A DNA stretch of 64,000 nt from NCBI GenBank assembly GCA_014727915.1, contig WJMO01000006.1, positions 391,882-455,881 on the forward strand, read 5' to 3'. Positions 59,756 through 64,000 of the stretch are shown here, one piece after another. Both the position numbers and the translations under genes were made by a program. The notes beneath the pieces are model-generated. The model did no database searches. It was not told the origin of the DNA and was given only the letters and a program-made list of their open reading frames with translations. The stretch comes from Candidatus Altarchaeales archaeon (GTDB taxonomy: Archaea; Altiarchaeota; Altiarchaeia; IMC4; SCGC-AAA252-I15). The first letter of the stretch is position 1. Every line of letters begins with the position of its first letter.

Positions 59756-59777
59756 CCAGCCGGCTCTATCTGGCTGG
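59756..59777 (+). promoter_or_regulatory. Hairpin in the rpl1 leader, candidate L1 autoregulation site
   Basis: CCAGCCGG and CTGGCTGG pair (one G-U) around CTCTAT, ending 13 nt before the rpl1 ATG; GGGAGGGAGC follows. In Methanococcus, L1 represses its own mRNA by binding a 23S-mimicking hairpin near the L1 start. A similar role is plausible but the L1-specific internal loop is not obvious. TTTTTAAA at 59716-59723 would be the promoter. Confidence 0.4.
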
Positions 59778-59790
59778 GAGGGAGCAAACC

Positions 59791-60420
59791 ATGGAGAAGG
59801 ATCAGATAAAACCCAAGATCGAGGACGCACTGTCCAAGAGGACAGAGCGAAAGTTCAAACAGTCAGTTGAGGTGATATTCAACTTCTCCGACGTCAACGT
59901 CGAAGGAGAGCACAAGCTGAACCTAAACGTCCAACTGCCAAGGGGAAGGGGGAAGGACGTTGAAGTGGGTGTCTTCGCCGACGGCGACATGAACGTGCGC
60001 GCCAAGAAGGTGAGCAAGCACGTACTCAGCAAATCCGAACTGGAGGAATACGCGAAAGACAAGAGAGAGATGAGGAAGTTCGCGGGCAGATGCTACAGTT
60101 TCATAGCCCAGCCGGACCTGATGGCAACCATCGGTAAGTCCTGGGGCATCGTGTTGGGCCCGAGGGGCAAGATGCCCCAGCCGGTACCGCCCAACGCGAA
60201 CATCGACGATGCCATGGAGAAGGTCAAGAACACCGTCAGGGTAAAGACCAAGAAGATGCCTAACGTCCAGGTTCCCGTGGGAACGGAGGACATGACCCCG
60301 GACGACCTTGCGGAAAACATAATGGCCGTTTACACGGCAGTAGAGCGTGTGATACACGTCGACCATATTTCCTCGGTATATGTGAAGACGACCATGGGGG
60401 AGGCGGTGCAGATATGGTAG
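59791..60420 (+). CDS. rpl1: 50S ribosomal protein uL1
   Basis: 209 residues, typical archaeal length. The L1 fold is clear: RKFKQSVEVIFNFSDVN at the start, LPRGRGKDVEVGVFADGD, domain II with LVLGPRGKMPQPVPPNANI (about 128-148), and VKTTMGEAVQIW at the end. Forms the L1 stalk and may autoregulate its operon. The stop overlaps the rpl10 start. Confidence 0.97.
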   Translation: MEKDQIKPKIEDALSKRTERKFKQSVEVIFNFSDVNVEGEHKLNLNVQLPRGRGKDVEVGVFADGDMNVRAKKVSKHVLSKSELEEYAKDKREMRKFAGRCYSFIAQPDLMATIGKSWGIVLGPRGKMPQPVPPNANIDDAMEKVKNTVRVKTKKMPNVQVPVGTEDMTPDDLAENIMAVYTAVERVIHVDHISSVYVKTTMGEAVQIW

Positions 60421-61466
60421 CCCCCTGGAAGAAGGACATGGTAAAGGAGGCGGCCAAGAGGATAAAATCCCGCAAGGTAGTGGGAGTAGTCAAGATCAGC
60501 GGCGTTCCATCAAAGCAGATGCAGGACATGAGGAAGAAGCTCAAAGGGGACGCGGACATCATAGTCTCAAGGAGCACCATATTGAAGAGGGCCCTGGAGA
60601 AGGCGGGTGTGAAGGGCCTGGAAGAGTATCTTAAAGGCCCCTCAGGGCTTATATTGTCGGACCTCAACCCGTTCCAGCTTGAGAAGCTGCTTTACAGCAA
60701 CAGATCAAAAGCCCCAGCAAAGCCGGGGAACATCGCACCATACGACCTAACAGTCCCCGAGGGTGACACTGGACTGCCTGCGGGGCCGGTGATCGGAGAC
60801 CTCCAGGGCGCGGGAGTGAAAGCCAAGATACAAGGCGGGAAGATCATGGTGACCGAGGATTCTCTTCTCGTAAATGGGGGTGATCCCGTTAACGAGAAGG
60901 TCGCGACCGTGCTCGCGAGGCTCGGCATCGAGCCCATGGAGATCATGCTCAAACTTAACGCCGCCCACGAGGACGGAACGGTATACTCCGGTGACGTCCT
61001 GCACATCGACGAAGCTGAGACGCTCGCCAGATTCCAGGACGCCCACAGGAAGGCGTTCAACCTCAGCTACCACGCGAGGATATTCAACAAGCACGTGGTC
61101 GAGGTGCTGCTGACCGAAGCCGTCTGCAACGCCAGGAACCTTATGGTGAACGCGGAGATAATCAACAAGGACACCATCGAGCTCTTCCTCGGTAAGGCGG
61201 ACGCCCACGCCAAAGCATTGAGGAGCGCACTGCCCCCGGAGGCCTTCGACGGAAAGAAAGAAGAAGCTCCAGTTGACGGGAAGAAGGAGGACGCTCCGGC
61301 AGAAGAGAAAGAGACAGCGGCTGAGGAAAAGAAAGAGGAAGCTCTGGCAGAGGATAAAAAGGAGGATAAGCCAGCCGAGGAAAAGAAAGATGAGTCCCCG
61401 GATGCCGACGAGAAACCCGATCCCCCAGAAGAAAAGCCAGCCGAACCCGAGAAAAAAGACGAGTAA
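60414..61466 (+). CDS. rpl10: 50S ribosomal protein uL10 (P0) with atypical C-terminus
   Basis: 350 residues. The rRNA-binding N-domain has WKKDMVKEAAKRIKSRKVVGVVKISGVPSKQMQDMRKKLKG, then the insertion domain (about 110-180), and helices for P1/L12 dimers (IFNKHVVEVLLTEAVCNARNLMVNAEIINKDTIELFL, about 225-265). The last 70 residues are a Glu/Lys/Pro/Ala-rich tail ending PEKKDE; the usual archaeal terminal factor-recruiting motif (GLGALFG/GFGLFD type) is missing. No rpl12 follows, although L1-L10-L12 is the usual archaeal order. Confidence 0.95.
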   Translation: MVAPWKKDMVKEAAKRIKSRKVVGVVKISGVPSKQMQDMRKKLKGDADIIVSRSTILKRALEKAGVKGLEEYLKGPSGLILSDLNPFQLEKLLYSNRSKAPAKPGNIAPYDLTVPEGDTGLPAGPVIGDLQGAGVKAKIQGGKIMVTEDSLLVNGGDPVNEKVATVLARLGIEPMEIMLKLNAAHEDGTVYSGDVLHIDEAETLARFQDAHRKAFNLSYHARIFNKHVVEVLLTEAVCNARNLMVNAEIINKDTIELFLGKADAHAKALRSALPPEAFDGKKEEAPVDGKKEDAPAEEKETAAEEKKEEALAEDKKEDKPAEEKKDESPDADEKPDPPEEKPAEPEKKDE

Positions 61467-61547
61467 AAACTATTTGGGTTTTTCTTCAAATAATTTATAA
61501 AAATTTTCTATTTGTTTTAATTCTCGTGTTTCCCCAAGTTTTAACAT
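61467..61547 (+). terminator. U-rich terminator region after rpl10
   Basis: An 81-bp AT-rich spacer with T-runs (GGGTTTTTCTTC at 61476-61487, TTTATAAAAATTTTC) after the rpl10 stop. TTTATAAAA at 61495-61503 is a possible promoter element; the next gene starts at 61548. No rpl12 coding sequence is present. Confidence 0.45.
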
Positions 61548-62162
61548 ATGCCGGAGACAGTATACCGTATGATCAACTGCACCAGCCTGGTGGGTAACAT
61601 CTGCGGCCGGGGAGAGGACGCGCTACTCTACCTCGCAGACGAAGTCCGGAAGAGAGATGGCAGCCTCCCAGGTGACGGCATGTTCGGGCTTATGGGATTC
61701 GAACGGGATAGGGTAGAGTTGAACGTGGAGGAGGGCAGGAAAGCCGACGCCATGGTGACGAACACCATCTTCTACAGGTGCCCGGCAGCTTATGTTGCAA
61801 TACCACGCCAGGAAGTTGGAGGATCAGGTGTTGGATTGAGCGTGTACCTGAACCGGCCCAGAACGGGGAGGAACCTGGAGAAGATATGCGACATAGCCAG
61901 CGAGGAAGTAGAACGCATATGGGACGCTGGTGACCTCAACCCTGATTTCGCAGAGCGTGTTAAGCAAGGACCGGTCTACCACCGGGATGGGGACAGCATG
62001 GTAAGGTTCAGGCACAATAGAAAGGGAGAGCAGAGACCACAATCGACGGAAACATTAAAGGAAGACGTGATAACAGAGGAGCGGTGGACGTTGGATGGGA
62101 GGGGAGGGGCGACCATCACCCTGAAATCATACACGCCGGAAGGCAGGAGAAGACAGGGATAA
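61548..62162 (+). CDS. Hypothetical soluble protein (204 aa), paralogue of 52950-53705
   Basis: A hydrophilic alpha/beta protein with Cys near the N-terminus (NCTSLVGNICGRG) and no membrane segment. The segments ALLYLADEVRKRDG, NLEKICDIASEEVERIWDAG and TETLKEDV, followed by a strand-rich, Arg-rich C-terminus (EGRRRQG), correspond in order to parts of the 52950-53705 product. No known family is recognised. The lineage-specific pair is spread over 9 kb and flanks translation genes. Confidence 0.6.
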   Translation: MPETVYRMINCTSLVGNICGRGEDALLYLADEVRKRDGSLPGDGMFGLMGFERDRVELNVEEGRKADAMVTNTIFYRCPAAYVAIPRQEVGGSGVGLSVYLNRPRTGRNLEKICDIASEEVERIWDAGDLNPDFAERVKQGPVYHRDGDSMVRFRHNRKGEQRPQSTETLKEDVITEERWTLDGRGGATITLKSYTPEGRRRQG

Positions 62163-62163
62163 T

Positions 62164-62478
62164 ATGGACTACATAGACGGATTCGGGTGGATAGGGATAA
62201 CGTTGCTTGCGTTGATGTTAGTATACAGGCTTCTTCAGAGGATACTATTCACCCCCGAGGACGAGTTCGTGCCTGATGGATTGCTGGTCTGCCCCGCATG
62301 CGGGAGCAGGAACATATCAGGCCTGAAACACAATAAAAACTGGCTGAAACGGTTCGGGCCCATAATGGGAGTGTACACGTGCCAGGACTGCGACTACGAC
62401 GGCCTGCCCCTGCAGGTGAACACTGAAAGGGACCAGCAGCTTTTGGAGGACATGAAAAAGGATGAAGATAGAGTTTGA
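62164..62478 (+). CDS. Membrane protein with zinc ribbon
   Basis: 104 residues. One N-terminal membrane helix (WIGITLLALMLVYRLLQRILF) is followed by a short spacer and a zinc ribbon: CPACGSRN (about 43-50) and CQDCDYDG (about 73-80). An acidic C-terminal helix follows (QLLEDMKKDED). Topology puts the ribbon in the cytoplasm if the N-terminus is outside. Function unknown. It overlaps the NFACT-R gene by 17 bp, which suggests coordinated expression. Confidence 0.7.
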   Translation: MDYIDGFGWIGITLLALMLVYRLLQRILFTPEDEFVPDGLLVCPACGSRNISGLKHNKNWLKRFGPIMGVYTCQDCDYDGLPLQVNTERDQQLLEDMKKDEDRV

Positions 62479-63229
62479 CCTGAGGAAGACCGTTCCAGAG
62501 AACGCGACAGAACACTACAGCAGGTCCAAGAAGTACAAGAGGAAGCTACCAGGTATGGAGAAGGCCATAGCCGACACCAAAAAGAAACTGGAGAACGTGG
62601 TCGAAGACGCGCCGGAAGAGCCCAGGATGAGGAGGAAGGTAGAGCGCAGGTGGTATGAGAAGTTCCGGTGGTTCAGGAGCAGCGACGGCCTCCTCGTGCT
62701 AGGAGGGAGGGATGCGACCACCAACGACATACTCGTGAAAAAGCACCTTGAAGCAAACGACTTGGTCTTCCACGCCAACGTCCAGGGCGCGCCCTTCATC
62801 GTCGTCAAGAACGAGAGGGGAGGCGAAGTGCCTGAGAGGACGATAACAGAGGCTGCGACCGCTGCCGCATCCTACAGCAAGGCCTGGAGCCGGGGGATGG
62901 GCAGCTGCGACGTCTACCAGGTGAACCCCGACCAGGTGAGCAAAACACCTCCAAGCGGCGAATACCTCCCCAAGGGGGCTTTCATGATATACGGGGAGAA
63001 GACCTGGCACAAGAACACACCCCTGGAAGTGGCGGTAGGACTATTGGATGATAATGTCATCGGAGGGCCGGCGGAGGCCGTGAAATCCCGGACAGACAAC
63101 TATGTAACCGTCGGCGTTGGTGATGTTAAGCAGGGAGCCCTCGCCAAACAAGTCCGCAGCAGGCTCGGAGGCGGAGACTTGGAAGAGATACAACGGCACC
63201 TGCCCGGAGGAAGCGGAAAAATAAAATGA
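62462..63229 (+). CDS. Free-standing NFACT-R (RqcH-type) domain protein
   Basis: 255 residues. A basic coiled-coil segment (YSRSKKYKRKLPGMEKAIADTKKKLENV) precedes an NFACT-R domain: WYEKFRWFRSSDGLLVLGGRDATTNDILVKKHL (about 60-93), DLVFHANVQGAPFIVVKN, and AWSRGMGSCDVYQVNPDQVSKTPPSGEYLPKGAFMIYG. Full RqcH/Rqc2 proteins (ribosome-associated quality control) have an additional N-terminal NFACT-N domain and HhH, giving 550-700 residues; that half is absent here. It may pair with an NFACT-N protein encoded elsewhere or act alone. It is coupled (ATGA) to the next gene. Confidence 0.85.
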   Translation: MKIEFDLRKTVPENATEHYSRSKKYKRKLPGMEKAIADTKKKLENVVEDAPEEPRMRRKVERRWYEKFRWFRSSDGLLVLGGRDATTNDILVKKHLEANDLVFHANVQGAPFIVVKNERGGEVPERTITEAATAAASYSKAWSRGMGSCDVYQVNPDQVSKTPPSGEYLPKGAFMIYGEKTWHKNTPLEVAVGLLDDNVIGGPAEAVKSRTDNYVTVGVGDVKQGALAKQVRSRLGGGDLEEIQRHLPGGSGKIK

Positions 63230-63432
63230 ACCCTGTTTTGCTGATAATAGGATTCATGCTTGTTGTTGCTGGCAGCGGGAATTTTCTGATAAAGAAACAT
63301 TTCCTTGACAAGATGGAGTCAACGCCCATTCCAATATTCAAAGGAGATTTAGCAGGCAGAATACACACGATAGGTTCCATAATGATCATATCGGTTGGAT
63401 TATCATTTATTGCTCTTGGAGTAGTCAGTTAG
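63226..63432 (+). CDS. Small membrane protein (68 aa)
   Basis: Two hydrophobic helices, NPVLLIIGFMLVVAGSGNFLI and IGSIMIISVGLSFIALGVV, with a polar loop containing KMESTPIPIFKGDLAGRIH. The start overlaps the NFACT-R stop (ATGA). Family not recognised. The end overlaps the convergent membrane-protein gene by 4 bp. Confidence 0.65.
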   Translation: MNPVLLIIGFMLVVAGSGNFLIKKHFLDKMESTPIPIFKGDLAGRIHTIGSIMIISVGLSFIALGVVS

Positions 63433-64000
63433 GTCTGTTTTGCTAGTCTCGTCTTCCGGGGTTTGAATATCAGGTACGCTATCAGAAGCACTGCAGCTGC
63501 TGCCAGGGCAGCCAACCTTATGCCCCTGGTTTCCAGCAGGAGCTGATATGCTAGCAGAGATGATGTTACAGGTATCGTCTTGGCTATGCCCTTTATCTCC
63601 GATAGCTTGATTGCGACGAAGGCGAGTGGTATTGCTATTAGGAGGAGCGAAGTGGACAGTAACAGCACTATTACCGTGAACTTCAACGCTATTGCAACAT
63701 ATGATGCGAGCTGGCCTTGAACCTGTTCGACTGGGAAGTAACCCTGGGATGTGAACACCAGCGCCGCCAGGAACGCAAGGAAGAACACCGCACTGAACAG
63801 GTTCTTAGAGAGTGAGCCAAATGATCCTCTGAAGTCAACGCTGCTGGGGGCGGCCCCAACTGCAAAGCAGAACTGCAGATAGATGAATAGGAACACAACA
63901 GGCTGGGTGAAATCCAACCGTGAAGCAGAGTCAACCATCAATGAGATGATGGAGGATGATAGGGCAAGTGCATCGCCAGAATTCCCTATGGGATCTGGAT
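63429..64000 (-). CDS. Polytopic membrane protein (5' end outside window)
   Basis: An open frame with no stop to the right edge of the window, so the start lies beyond 64000 (an internal ATG at about 63938 is unlikely to be the true start because upstream sequence is protein-like). About five membrane helices are visible, including VVFLFIYLQFCFAVGAAPSSVDFRGSFGS, LFSAVFFLAFLAALVF and ALKFTVIVLLLSTSLLLIAIPLAFVAI. The family is not identified. Convergent with the small membrane-protein gene. Confidence 0.6.
   Translation of the reverse strand, partial: PDPIGNSGDALALSSSIISLMVDSASRLDFTQPVVFLFIYLQFCFAVGAAPSSVDFRGSFGSLSKNLFSAVFFLAFLAALVFTSQGYFPVEQVQGQLASYVAIALKFTVIVLLLSTSLLLIAIPLAFVAIKLSEIKGIAKTIPVTSSLLAYQLLLETRGIRLAALAAAAVLLIAYLIFKPRKTRLAKQT

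Noticed and set aside
1-64000. CRISPR arrays, transposases, rRNA genes
   Set aside because: No regularly spaced repeats, no transposase motifs or IS ends, and no rRNA-like conserved stretches were seen anywhere in the window.

Overview
The window is archaeal chromosomal DNA of about 50-55% GC. It carries RadB, Mre11, PCNA, a two-domain Cdc48/VAT ATPase, ribosomal proteins eS1, uS15 and eL33, the KEOPS subunit Pcc1, a class I lysyl-tRNA synthetase, FtsZ and the SecE-Spt5-L11-L1-L10 cluster. RadB plus FtsZ point to a euryarchaeal or DPANN/Altiarchaeota-like lineage; a genus cannot be named from sequence alone. Metabolic genes suggest an anaerobe that uses ferredoxin-dependent 2-oxoacid oxidation (porCDAB), malic enzyme and a two-subunit fumarase, and makes purines (purS-L-Q, purA), aromatic amino acids (aroA, aroC) and CoA precursors (a bacterial-type panD). 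Genes are tightly packed: 4-nt ATGA/GTGA/TTGA overlaps are common, and many first genes have a TATA-like box about 25-30 nt before the start codon, suggesting leaderless mRNAs.

Layout. 1-7.4 kb: 3' part of alaS, a methyltransferase, radB-mre11, a NOG1-type GTPase, three small charged proteins (two under near-identical promoters) and aroC. 7.5-14.2 kb: malic enzyme, fumarase, panD, a B12-binding radical SAM protein, a GT2 glycosyltransferase and aroA. 14.2-21.1 kb: a surface-polysaccharide/glycoprotein block of two very large membrane proteins and a secreted beta-sandwich protein. 21.1-27.7 kb: trpS, a MazG-like protein, truD, a 400-bp gene-free stretch, a MATE exporter and cdc48. 27.7-29.2 kb: an AT-rich, apparently acquired ATPase/wHTH regulator preceded by 38-bp direct repeats. 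29.2-40.7 kb: nnrE-nnrD, the uS15-pcc1-eS1 operon, an endonuclease IV-like gene, a RecJ-like DHH phosphoesterase, an AfpA-like flavoprotein, a geranylgeranyl reductase-like enzyme, purA, translin and a helical-repeat protein. 40.7-44.1 kb: purSLQ. 44.1-51.5 kb: envelope proteins around PCNA and lysK, a box C/D guide RNA, a PurM-like enzyme and two secreted Cys/Thr-rich proteins. 51.6-53.7 kb: GNAT, an AT-rich patch and an intron-containing tRNA-Phe. 53.7-64 kb: eL33, porCDAB with an embedded 32-codon ORF, ftsZ, secE-spt5-rpl11-rpl1-rpl10, a free-standing NFACT-R protein and membrane proteins.

Most notable observations: (i) a complete, previously unannotated box C/D sRNA at 48889-48948 whose guides, by the +5 rule, point at two universally important rRNA methylation sites (23S U2552 and 16S C1402), followed by a partial second copy; (ii) a 32-codon ORF coupled at both ends between porD and porA; (iii) a 12-nt duplication of the tRNA-Phe 3' end bounding an AT-rich patch; (iv) twin leaderless promoters driving small charged proteins of unknown function; (v) a giant protein in which a beta-sandwich plus membrane glycosyltransferase-like unit occurs twice.
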